From Chitinophagales bacterium (GTDB taxonomy: Bacteria > Bacteroidota > Bacteroidia > Chitinophagales > Chitinophagaceae), in the NCBI GenBank assembly GCA_017303335.1, contig JAFLBK010000002.1, positions 558,001 to 622,000 of the forward strand: DNA of 64,000 nucleotides, given 5' to 3'. The notes beneath the pieces were generated by a model. That model did no database searches. It was not told the DNA's origin and saw nothing but the letters and a program-made list of their open reading frames with translations. Shown here piece after piece: positions 32,380 through 42,600 of the stretch (position 1 is the first letter of the stretch; each line of letters starts with the position of its first letter). The position numbers and the translations under genes were made by a program.

Positions 32380-35300
32380 ATGAAAAAACTTCTGCTATTT
32401 CTGATTCCGATGCTGCTTTGCGTGTTCACGATGAATGCGCAGTTCAGTAACTCGGATAATGATGCGGCAATGCAGTTGGTTGGGGCAAACAAAGATGCGT
32501 TGCATCTTTCTGCCGGAGACCTGAGTAATGTTGTGGTTTCAAATACCATGTACGACAATGCCACGGGCATTCGCATGGTATACCTGAACCAGACGTACAA
32601 AGGGATCCCGATCCTCAATCAAATGCTTGTGCTGGCATTCAAAAACGGTAAGCTTGTTTCCAATGCAGGTAAATTCAACCACAGCATGGAAAAGTTTACT
32701 GCCGGAAAAATGACCATGCCTTCTGTATCGGCTGAATCTGCCGTACAGTCTGCACTGTCTGACCGTGGTATGCGTCCGAGCCAGATGGCCATCCCCATCG
32801 CCACCCGCGACAACGGCCATACGGTCGAATTTTCCGACATGGGTATCTCCCGTGAGAACATTACCGCTCAACTGTATTGGGTTCCTGTAGAGGAAACCTA
32901 TAATAATACAGTGGTGGTTTCCAGGATCGAACTTGCCTGGCAGGTGAAACTGGTTCCGAAAACCAGTTCCGATTACTGGATGGTGAATGTAAATGCTTCC
33001 GACAACCGCATTCTCGGTATGGACAACTTTACCGATTATGACCATTGGGGAAGCCCGCTTCAGGCCAATGAAGGTGTTCGTTATCCCAACTTTGTATGGG
33101 GCAGCCAGGACGCCGGAAAGGCAGAAGAAAAATCAATGTTCAGCTTCAAAGAGGTGGAAGATCCTTCCATCATCAGTACGGCTTCATACCGTGTTGTTCC
33201 TTTCCCGGCAGAAGCGCCTACCTTCCCGCTCGGCGCACACGCTATCAGGACCGACCCATGGACTGCCGCACCGGGCAACGCCACTTCACTGAAATGGCAT
33301 ACCGGAACCGGCGGTACCGATTACAACTATACCCGTGGTAACAATGTTTGGGCTTACCACGACCGTACAAACCAAAATGTTGGTGATCCTGCCCGCTCTG
33401 CGACATCATCATCAGCGCTTCCAAACCTCACATTCGACTTTACGCCTGATTATACACAGGCTCCCACCGTAACCAGTCCTCCAAACCAGCAATTCAACAT
33501 CACCAACCTGTTCTACTGGAACAACATCATCCATGATGTGATGTATATATATGGTTTCAACGAGGTGAACGGTAACTTCCAGGATGATAACCAGGGAAGG
33601 GGTGGAGCCGGCAACGACCACGTTAACGCGGAAGCGCAGGACGGAAGTGGTACCAACAATGCCAACTTCTCTACTCCGGCCGATGGTTCGAGTGGCCGTA
33701 TGCAGATGTACCTCTGGACTACCGTTACCCCGAACAGGGATGGCGACGTAGACAATGGTATCATCGTACACGAATTCGGTCATGGTATCAGCAACCGCTT
33801 CACCGGCGGTCCGGCCAACTCCGGCTGTTTGGGTAACGCCGAGCAGATGGGTGAGGGCTGGAGCGATTACTATGCGCTGATGTTCACACAAGATTGGGCA
33901 ACCGCTACGCTGAACACCGGTTTCAACTCTCCACGGGGTATCGGAACCTACGCGTTGAACCAGCCTCCTACAGGCCTGGGTATCCGCTCGCAGCGTTATT
34001 GCACCGACTTTGCCGTTAATAATAAGGTATATGCCGCCAGCATTCCTGCCGCTCCGCACGACCGGGGCGAGATCTGGTGCGCTACCCTTTGGGATATGAC
34101 CTGGAACATCATCAACCAGGTTGGTACCATCAACCCGAACCTGTACAACCTGGCAGGCGGCGGTGGTAACAATATCGCCCTGAAACTGGTAACCGAAGGT
34201 ATGCGTCTGCAACAGTGCAGCCCCGGTTTCATCAGTGGCCGTAACGCCATCCTCCAGGCCGATCAGCTTCTGTATGGCGGCGCTTACAGCTGCGCTATCT
34301 GGGAAGCTTTCCGCAGAAGGGGCATGGGTGCTTACGCATCAGAGGGTTCTACCAGCAGTGTAACGGATCAGACTCCGGACTTCTCTCCGCCACTTACCCT
34401 CAATGCAACGGTGAGTGCGAGCACTATCCCGGAAACACAGAACCTGATCTATACCAACGCCATTACTACCTGCTCGGCTGTAACCAACCACACCGTTCGT
34501 GATACACTGCCTACCAACGTAACCTACGTTAGTGGTGGTACGTACGACGCGGTGAACAGGGTGGTAAGCTTCGCAGTTAACCAGGCTGCCGGTACTACCA
34601 ACTATCCGTTTACTGTAAACGTAAACGCTGGTAGCTACTTCCCGCCTTCAACCCTGATCAACGAGCCTGTTGCCGGTGCGGGTATTCCTGCCAGCTGGAC
34701 AACAACCGCTCCGCTGGGTACAGTATGGACCGTTACCAATACACAGAGCAACAGTGCTCCGAACTCTTTCTATGTAAATAACCTGGGCGCCGATGGCGAC
34801 CAGCGTCTGGAAACAACTTCTTCTGTTGCCATTCCGTTGAACTCTTACGCCCGCCTGAGCTTCTGGCACAGGTGGAATACCGAAGACGGATGGGATGGAG
34901 GTGTAGTTGAAATCAGTACGAATGGCGGTACTACCTGGACTGACCTGGGCAGCAACGCGATTCAGAATGGTTATAACGGAGCCCTGGGCGTTTCTCCCAA
35001 CAACCCGATTGGTGGAAGGGCCGCTTTCACAGGTCTTCAAACAACCTTTGTAAATACCATCATCAGCCTGGCTCCATACGCTGGACAGTCTGTGAAGATC
35101 CGTTTCCGTTTCGGTTCGGATAATAATACATCAGCTCCTACCACTCCTGCAGGATGGTGGGTAGATGACGTTGTACTCAACGTGGTTGCCGCTGTGAACA
35201 TGCGCTCAAGCCTGTTCAACGCTTCTAACACCCGCGTTTCATTCAAAGACAATGTAACCGAGATCACCCAACTGGTAGCTTGCCAGGCCGTGATCAGCCA

Positions 35301-38300
35301 GAACCCGATCGACGCGGTTTCTTGCGCCGGTTCAACTGCAACCTTTACTTGTATCGGTTCTGCAACAGGTGGTGTAACCTACCAGTGGCAGGTGAGCACA
35401 ACCGGTCCGGGCGGTCCTTGGACCAACCTGACCAACGCGGCTCCTTATTCTGGTGTAACTACATCTACACTGACCGTGAATCCTACCGCTGTAGGTCTGA
35501 ACGGTAATCGCTATCGTTGCGTGGTAACGGGCACCTGTCCTCCGGATGCGATCAGTACTTCAGCCCTGCTGACAGTAGCTGCCGGATCTGTAGGCGGTAC
35601 AGTTACTCCTGCTAATACCAATGTCTGCGGTACAGTCAACAGCGGTACACTTACCCTGGCTGGCCATACCGGTTCTGTGATCCGTTGGGAATCCGCAACC
35701 AACATTGCTGGTCCGTGGACCCCGATCGTTAATACATCAACCACATTAACGTTCACCAACCTTACGCAGACTACTTACTTCCGTGCCGTGGTACAATTCG
35801 CAACTTGTGCCGCCGCTACTTCTTCGATCGCTACGGTGAACTTCAACGCGGCCAACCCGATGATCATCGTGGCTGTACCGGGAACAACCCTTTGCCAGGG
35901 AGATCCTGCTGCGCTGAGCGTTTACGATGCAGGTCCGCTTGTTCCGCTCACTGTAACGCACTCCAGCTCGAACACGATTGCCGTAGGTAATGGTGTTTCC
36001 TGCGGAACCGCCGGTGTGAGCACCGCCATCAACAGTTACTGGAGGGCTTATAACCTGCTGAACTTCCCGGCTGTTACAGGCAACTTCACGATCAACTCTG
36101 TTAACTTCGGTATCGAACAGTTGACAGGTGGTACGCAACTCTTCACCGTAAGGCTGTACACGCAAACCAGCGGTACATTCCCTGCCGGTACACGTACACA
36201 GATCGCTTCCCAGACCTATAATATTCCTGTTCAATCAGGAACCATCTACACAGCTACGCTGACCACACCGGTTACTGTACCGAATACAGCCACCGTAATC
36301 GTGGAAGTGGAAAAATCAGCTGTGGTTACCGGTCAGTTCTTCTGGCCCGGTGGTAATGCCGCCGCTCAAACAGGCCCAAGCTATATCTCAGCCGCGGCTT
36401 GCGGTATCACCACACCGACCGACCTGGCTTCAATCGGCTTCCCGAACACTCACTACGTGATGGCGCTTGCCGGATCTGTACAAAGTATCGGTGGCCTGAT
36501 CACAACAGGTACCATCCTGTGGAGCCCTGCTGCCGGCCTGAGCTCTACCAGCACCAACCCGGTTGCTGCTTCTCCGGCTGTAACTACAACTTACACCGTT
36601 AGCCACGACAATGGCGCTGGTTGCGTTCGCCAGGCGAACATCACGATCAACGTGAACACACGTCCGGCTGTGACCACACAACCGACCAACGTGACTGCCT
36701 GCGCTACATCAACCGCTACCTTTACTGTAGCTGGTGTTGGTACCGGCCTTGCCTATCAGTGGCAGGTAAGTACCGATAACGGTGTAACATGGGCGAACCT
36801 CGCCAACGCTGCTCCTTACTCAGGTGTAACAACAGCAACGCTTACGGTTAACCCGGTAACGGTTGCCATGAGCGGTTATCGCTACCGTTGTATCCTGAGC
36901 GGTACATGTCCTCCGCTGACTCCGGGCACTGCCCATATCTCTAACGGTGCGATCCTGACCGTAAACGCCCTGCCGAACGTGACCGTAACACCAACTTCCG
37001 GTTGCGGTGGTGTGGCAGGTACCAATGGCTTGTTACTGACAGCCAGCGGCGCTTCCAGCTATACCTGGTCGCCTGTAGCCGGCTTGTACACCAACGCCAC
37101 TACTACTACACCGTATACCGGTGGTAACACACCGACCGTTTATGCGGCTCCTACCTCTTACACTGCTTATACCGTAACCGGTACAGCAGCAGGTACTGGT
37201 TGCAGCAACACGGCTGTAGCATTGGTGAACTATACGCCACCAGCGCCGAACATCACGCCGTCATCAGTTACGATGTGCCTGGGTGATCCTGCAGTAAGGC
37301 TGACAAGTTCAACATCAAGCAATACATCGGTATCATTCCCGTCAGGCGCTATCAGTGTAGCAGTACCGGATGCTTCTACTACCGGTGCTTCGCACACCAT
37401 CAATGTGAGCGGTATCCCGACCACATGTAATATCTCGGCCATGTCGGTTAACTTCAACCTGACCCACACCTGGAACGGTGATATGGTAATGGTGCTGAAA
37501 GCTCCGAACAACAACATCCTGAACCTCGACTACTACCTCAGCGGAACAGGTGGCGCCGGTGCAACCACTGGCTTCGTGAACACGACCATCAGTTCAGCCG
37601 GAACAGCGGCCCTCAGTTCTGGTTCAGGTACCTACACCGGAACATTCCGTGCGGATGCCGTGCTTACAGGCGCCTTTGGCCCTGCCGGTCCGAACGGATT
37701 CCTGCCAAACGTAACAGCATGGAGCGGTCTGTATTCAACTCCGAACGGAGCATACACACTGGCTATGTATGACGGTGGCGCAGGTGACCTGGGTACATTG
37801 ACCTCATGGACACTGAACATCACGTATACCTGCGGTGTTCCTGCAACCCGTGCAACCTGGACGCCTACGGCAGGCCTGTTCACGGATGCTGCAGCTACCA
37901 TCGCTTATACAGGTACACCTACTGATACAGTCTGGACAAGGCCTACACCAGCCGGTGTATATCCTTACCAGGTAACTGTTCAGAGTCTGAACCCGCCAGC
38001 GGCAGTGGTGACAACACCGAACGCAGGTGGTAACGGTAATAACCTGGTTGCTTTCAACGTACGCAACAACAACGCGTATCCGGTTACATTCAGCAGCATC
38101 TCCAGCAACGCCTTCGGTTCTGGAGCGATCGTAGCAAGGGTGTTCTACAAGACAACCCCGATCGCCGGTAACCCGGGTCCGATCAGTGCAGCCAATGGCT
38201 GGACTCAGTTCGGTACGGGTAACTTCAACGTAACAGCCAACACGCTGAACGCGTTGATGACCGGTTTGACCCTGTCTATACCGCCGGCTACAACCTATGG

Positions 38301-39360
38301 TATCGCACTTGACTTTACAGGCGCTACCTTCCCGGCTTACACCAATGGTGCAGCTACAACGGTTACATACAGTGCCGGTGGTTGCGACATCATCACAGGT
38401 GGTAACGTTGGTTGGGGTGGTCCGGCAGCTCCGGGTACACCTGCCAACAACCCGCGTAACTTCAATGGATCTGTAAGCTTTGTTGCTTCAGTACCTGCAT
38501 GTACTTCACCTGCACGTACAGTAACAGTAACCGTGAACCAGCCTACCAGCGTAGCTTCTCAACCGGTTAACCAAACCATCTGTACCGATAAGGTTGCAAC
38601 CTTCAGCGTACAGGCTGGTGGAAGCGGACCGTTCAGCTACCAGTGGCAGGTAAGCGTAAACAATGGTAATACCTGGGCTAACGTGGCCAACGGTGGTGTA
38701 TACAGCGGGGCTACTTCAGCTACACTGACCATCACGGCTCCTCCGGTTAGCATGAGCAACAACATGTATCGCTGCATCGTCACCGGCGCCGCACCTTGCG
38801 CCAGTGCAACATCGTTCCAGGCCAGGTTGGTGGTGAACCCGCTGCCGGTTGTAACGATTACTGCAGCTCCGTATACATCATTGCTGCCGGGTATGCGTAC
38901 AACCCTCACATCAACCGTAGGTCCGAACGCAGCTCAGACCTACACCTGGTTCCGTAACGGCGCAATCGTTAGCGGTGCCACCACAGGCATATTGAACAAT
39001 GTGGATGTGGATCAGCTGGGCGACTACCGCCTGTCTGTTACCGATGTGAACGGATGTACCGCTTCATCCAACATTGTAACGATTAAAGATTCTGTAAGTG
39101 GCAGGTGCTTCATCTACCCGAACCCGACCAGTGGTCAGTTCCAGGTGAGATACTACAGCGCGCCAAACAACGTGCTGCCAAGGTCACTTACTGTGTATGA
39201 CGCGAAAGGAACCCGCGTTCTGACTCAATTCTATACCATCGGTCGTCCGTACGATCGCATGGATGTAGACCTGCGTAAGAGCGGTAAAGGTCTCTACTGG
39301 GTAGAGATCGGCGACATGAACGGCAACCGCCTGACCATGTGCCGCGTGATCGTACAATAA
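32380..39360 (+). CDS. Giant secreted M36 (fungalysin-type) metalloprotease with T9SS sorting domain
   Basis: A 2326-residue protein. Signal peptide (1-20), FTP/PepSY-type propeptide (about 30-210), M36 catalytic domain with HEFGH (464-468) and the third zinc ligand in MGEGWSDYY (Glu492), a DUF11-like strand region (about 690-750), a MAM-like jelly roll (about 760-940), several Ig-like repeats (TYQWQVSTTGPGG and YQWQVSTDNG copies), a proprotein-convertase P-domain (about 1650-1820), further Ig repeats, and a type A T9SS signal (CFIYPNPTSGQFQVRYYS to the end). It is probably an extracellular or surface protease. Residues about 1520-1870 are almost identical to the next gene. Confidence 0.92.
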   Translation: MKKLLLFLIPMLLCVFTMNAQFSNSDNDAAMQLVGANKDALHLSAGDLSNVVVSNTMYDNATGIRMVYLNQTYKGIPILNQMLVLAFKNGKLVSNAGKFNHSMEKFTAGKMTMPSVSAESAVQSALSDRGMRPSQMAIPIATRDNGHTVEFSDMGISRENITAQLYWVPVEETYNNTVVVSRIELAWQVKLVPKTSSDYWMVNVNASDNRILGMDNFTDYDHWGSPLQANEGVRYPNFVWGSQDAGKAEEKSMFSFKEVEDPSIISTASYRVVPFPAEAPTFPLGAHAIRTDPWTAAPGNATSLKWHTGTGGTDYNYTRGNNVWAYHDRTNQNVGDPARSATSSSALPNLTFDFTPDYTQAPTVTSPPNQQFNITNLFYWNNIIHDVMYIYGFNEVNGNFQDDNQGRGGAGNDHVNAEAQDGSGTNNANFSTPADGSSGRMQMYLWTTVTPNRDGDVDNGIIVHEFGHGISNRFTGGPANSGCLGNAEQMGEGWSDYYALMFTQDWATATLNTGFNSPRGIGTYALNQPPTGLGIRSQRYCTDFAVNNKVYAASIPAAPHDRGEIWCATLWDMTWNIINQVGTINPNLYNLAGGGGNNIALKLVTEGMRLQQCSPGFISGRNAILQADQLLYGGAYSCAIWEAFRRRGMGAYASEGSTSSVTDQTPDFSPPLTLNATVSASTIPETQNLIYTNAITTCSAVTNHTVRDTLPTNVTYVSGGTYDAVNRVVSFAVNQAAGTTNYPFTVNVNAGSYFPPSTLINEPVAGAGIPASWTTTAPLGTVWTVTNTQSNSAPNSFYVNNLGADGDQRLETTSSVAIPLNSYARLSFWHRWNTEDGWDGGVVEISTNGGTTWTDLGSNAIQNGYNGALGVSPNNPIGGRAAFTGLQTTFVNTIISLAPYAGQSVKIRFRFGSDNNTSAPTTPAGWWVDDVVLNVVAAVNMRSSLFNASNTRVSFKDNVTEITQLVACQAVISQNPIDAVSCAGSTATFTCIGSATGGVTYQWQVSTTGPGGPWTNLTNAAPYSGVTTSTLTVNPTAVGLNGNRYRCVVTGTCPPDAISTSALLTVAAGSVGGTVTPANTNVCGTVNSGTLTLAGHTGSVIRWESATNIAGPWTPIVNTSTTLTFTNLTQTTYFRAVVQFATCAAATSSIATVNFNAANPMIIVAVPGTTLCQGDPAALSVYDAGPLVPLTVTHSSSNTIAVGNGVSCGTAGVSTAINSYWRAYNLLNFPAVTGNFTINSVNFGIEQLTGGTQLFTVRLYTQTSGTFPAGTRTQIASQTYNIPVQSGTIYTATLTTPVTVPNTATVIVEVEKSAVVTGQFFWPGGNAAAQTGPSYISAAACGITTPTDLASIGFPNTHYVMALAGSVQSIGGLITTGTILWSPAAGLSSTSTNPVAASPAVTTTYTVSHDNGAGCVRQANITINVNTRPAVTTQPTNVTACATSTATFTVAGVGTGLAYQWQVSTDNGVTWANLANAAPYSGVTTATLTVNPVTVAMSGYRYRCILSGTCPPLTPGTAHISNGAILTVNALPNVTVTPTSGCGGVAGTNGLLLTASGASSYTWSPVAGLYTNATTTTPYTGGNTPTVYAAPTSYTAYTVTGTAAGTGCSNTAVALVNYTPPAPNITPSSVTMCLGDPAVRLTSSTSSNTSVSFPSGAISVAVPDASTTGASHTINVSGIPTTCNISAMSVNFNLTHTWNGDMVMVLKAPNNNILNLDYYLSGTGGAGATTGFVNTTISSAGTAALSSGSGTYTGTFRADAVLTGAFGPAGPNGFLPNVTAWSGLYSTPNGAYTLAMYDGGAGDLGTLTSWTLNITYTCGVPATRATWTPTAGLFTDAAATIAYTGTPTDTVWTRPTPAGVYPYQVTVQSLNPPAAVVTTPNAGGNGNNLVAFNVRNNNAYPVTFSSISSNAFGSGAIVARVFYKTTPIAGNPGPISAANGWTQFGTGNFNVTANTLNALMTGLTLSIPPATTYGIALDFTGATFPAYTNGAATTVTYSAGGCDIITGGNVGWGGPAAPGTPANNPRNFNGSVSFVASVPACTSPARTVTVTVNQPTSVASQPVNQTICTDKVATFSVQAGGSGPFSYQWQVSVNNGNTWANVANGGVYSGATSATLTITAPPVSMSNNMYRCIVTGAAPCASATSFQARLVVNPLPVVTITAAPYTSLLPGMRTTLTSTVGPNAAQTYTWFRNGAIVSGATTGILNNVDVDQLGDYRLSVTDVNGCTASSNIVTIKDSVSGRCFIYPNPTSGQFQVRYYSAPNNVLPRSLTVYDAKGTRVLTQFYTIGRPYDRMDVDLRKSGKGLYWVEIGDMNGNRLTMCRVIVQ
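36935..37985 (+). repeat. 1.05-kb block shared with the adjacent giant gene, copy A
   Basis: This block aligns without gaps to 41933-42983 at a constant offset of 4,998 bases. By eye I count only about 30 substitutions, mostly silent, whereas the sequences just outside it are much more divergent. It encodes an Ig-like segment and the P-domain. Confidence 0.85.
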
Positions 39361-39382
39361 TCCGCTTGATTGGACATAATCT

Positions 39383-39410
39383 AAAGTCCCCCTTTTGGGG
39401 GACTTTTTTT
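39383..39410 (+). terminator. Rho-independent terminator after the M36 gene
   Basis: AAAGTCCCCC, TTTT, GGGGGACTTT hairpin followed by a run of T, 22 bases after the stop. The terminator and the ATTGGACATAATC before it are nearly the same as those after the next gene. Confidence 0.9.
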
Positions 39411-39651
39411 ATGCATTTATGCGATCCGCGGAAATATTAATACGCTCCTAATGCCAGACTAATGTGCCGGAACAGAACCTGTTACGGTTGTATTAAATGG
39501 CAACACGAAGCTTAATGCTTCGGGGATAAAAAATGGGTTGTGTAATTGAAAATAGTTTTTGTACTTTTCTCGTAGCTGACCCTTTGATTCATCTATCCAG
39601 GCCCTATCGGGAAACTGCATATAGTTTTATCAATAACCAAAACTGGCTTAG

Positions 39652-42600
39652 ATGAAAAAGTTCTGCATGCTTGTTTCGATGTTGACCATTGCGTTAACAT
39701 CGATGTCTCAGACACCCCAATTCTATAACCGGCTTCCCACCACAGGAGGTAATGTATTTCCCTTCAATACAAACCCAACAACGGGAAAAAAAGTGCAATG
39801 GGTCATTGCTGCCGGAGAATTCAATCAACCGGGGCCGGCGCCTTCCGGAAATAATATCACAGCCATCTGGTTCCGGCCTAACGCCGCATGTAATGCCACG
39901 TACACAAATCTTACGATACGGCTGGCAACCGTTGCCCCGAATGTATTCATACCGGGTATCGGCCAGTGGTATACCGGGCCGATGACCACCGTACGTTCGC
40001 AGAATACCACGATAACGACTTCGGCGGCGCTTCAATGGACGAGCATCCCGTTGACGACGCCGTATCTCTACGATCCAACCCAGAACCTGATCATTGAAGT
40101 GTACCAGTGCGGGTACAGCGGAACCGGCTTCAGCATCAACCAGGATGTGGTTGATGTGGCGCCGAATTACCGACGCCAGTACAGCGATGCCTCATCGGCA
40201 TGCGGCGTAACGGTTTTACCAACGGGCGGACAATTCAATGTGCCCGCGATTGGGTTGGACCTGGCGCCTGCCGGATGTACCAATACCATAGCCAACGGAA
40301 CCGCCACCATCAATACATCCGGAACTGTTGTCACCATATCGGCCTGCAATTTTGCGGGAGATTATTCTACTATCAACGGGGCTGTGAACGGGCAGACACT
40401 CCGGTTTACCAGCAGTGTAGCCGGGGATTTCATTACGGTGCGTTCCGGTACACCGGGCGGCCCATTGCTGGCTTCGGGTACCACACCGCTTGTTTTCGCC
40501 AATACCTATACCGGAACCATCTACGCACATTGGAATACGGCGGGTTGCGGAACCCAGAATACCTGCCGTACCACCACGGTTCAATGTACCAACTGCGGCG
40601 CAGCGCCCTGTACCATCACCCGTACCTCGGCAGCAGGCACCGATAACCAGACGATTTGCCTCGGAGGTCCGATCACCAACATAACCTATAATACCACCAT
40701 TGCCTCAGGAGCCACATTTACCGGGCTGCCACCCGGCGTTACCGGCAGCATGGCGGGAAGTGTTATTACCATCAGTGGCGTGCCTACATCGGCGGGTGTT
40801 TACAACTATACGGTGAACCTCGCCGGATGTCCGGCGCCAACCTCGGCCACCGGAACGATCACGGTTAACCCGGCTGCCCCGATATCCATCGTGGCCGTGC
40901 CCGGCACAACCTTATGCCAGGGTGATCCGGCATTGCTGACGGTTATGGAGGCGAGTGGTCCGCCGGTACCCTCTACGATTGCTGTAACCGGTTTCCTCAA
41001 TAATAATGCAAACGCCACCATCCTGTTTAATTTCCGGAATAATAATGCGACGCCGGTAACCATAACAGGCATTGAGAGTATTTGCAGCACTGCAGGATTG
41101 AAAGATGTTTCCGCCCTGTATAAAACGTCTCCCATAAACGGGGCGCCGGGAGCGCTCAATGCCGCTAATGGCTGGAATCAATTCGGCTCGGCGGTAATCA
41201 CCGGCATCGCAAACACAACCACCACAACCACGCAACCGTTTATGACGGGTCTTACACTGGTGGTACCACCCGGGGCAACCTATGGTATATGCGTGCAGGC
41301 GGTCAACCAGGGAACCACAACAGCCGCCCAGCGATACAGTTCTATCGCAGCAGGAACCTATACTTTTTCGGCGGGTGGTTGCGACATCATCACCGGAACC
41401 AATATCGGGTATGGTGGTGTGGCCATTCCGGGCGCGCCTACTTTTACGCCCCGCGGTTTCCTCGGTAAAGTAACCGTGCTTTCTGGCGGAGCCCTGGTTC
41501 CGATCACCACGGGTACCTACCAATGGAGTCCGGCGGCCGGTTTGAGTTCGACAACAACCAACCCGGTTGCAGCTTCGCCAACCGTTACGACTACCTATAC
41601 CGTGAATCATAATAACGGAGCAGGTTGTGTGCGCCAGGCCAATATCACCATTACGGTTAATGCCCGGCCCGAAGTAACTTCCCAGCCTGTAAATGTAACC
41701 TTGTGTGCCGGAACGGCTGCCAGCTTTACTGTAGCTGGTGTAGGAGCAGGCCTTACTTACCAGTGGCAGGAGAGTACCAATGGCGGTGCTTCGTACAGCA
41801 ACCTGGCCAATACGGCTCCTTACTCGGGCGTTACCACGGCTACACTGAATATTAATCCAACAACTGCAGCCATGAATGGTTACCGCTATCGCTGTGTATT
41901 AAGCGGTACCTGTGCACCTGTTGGTACTGTAAATATCTCTAACGGTGCGATCCTGACCGTGAACGCTCTGCCGAACGTGACCGTAACACCAACTTCCGGT
42001 TGCGGTGGTGTGGTAGGTTCCAATGGCCTGTTGCTGACAGCCAGCGGCGCTTCCAGCTATACATGGTCGCCTGTAGCCGGCTTGTACACCAACGCCACTA
42101 CTACTATACCATATACCGGTGGTAACACACCGACCGTTTATGCGGCTCCTACCTCTTACACTGCTTATACCGTAACCGGTACAGCGGCAGGTACTGGTTG
42201 CAGCAACACGGCTGTAGCATTGGTGAACTATACGCCACCAGCGCCGAACATCACGCCGTCATCAGTTACGATGTGCCTCGGTGATCCTGCTGTAAGGCTG
42301 ACAAGTTCAACATCAAGCAATACATCGGTATCATTCCCTTCAGGCGCTATCAGTGTAGCCGTACCGGATGCTTCTACTACCGGTGCTTCGCACACCATCA
42401 ATGTGAGCGGTATCCCGACCACATGTAATATCTCGGCCATGTCGGTTAACTTCAACCTGACCCACACATGGAACGGAGATATGGTAATGGTGCTGAAAGC
42501 TCCGAACAACAACATCCTGAATCTCGACTACTACCTCAGCGGAACAGGTGGCGCCGGTGCAACCACTGGCTTCGTGAACACGACCATCAGTTCTGCCGGA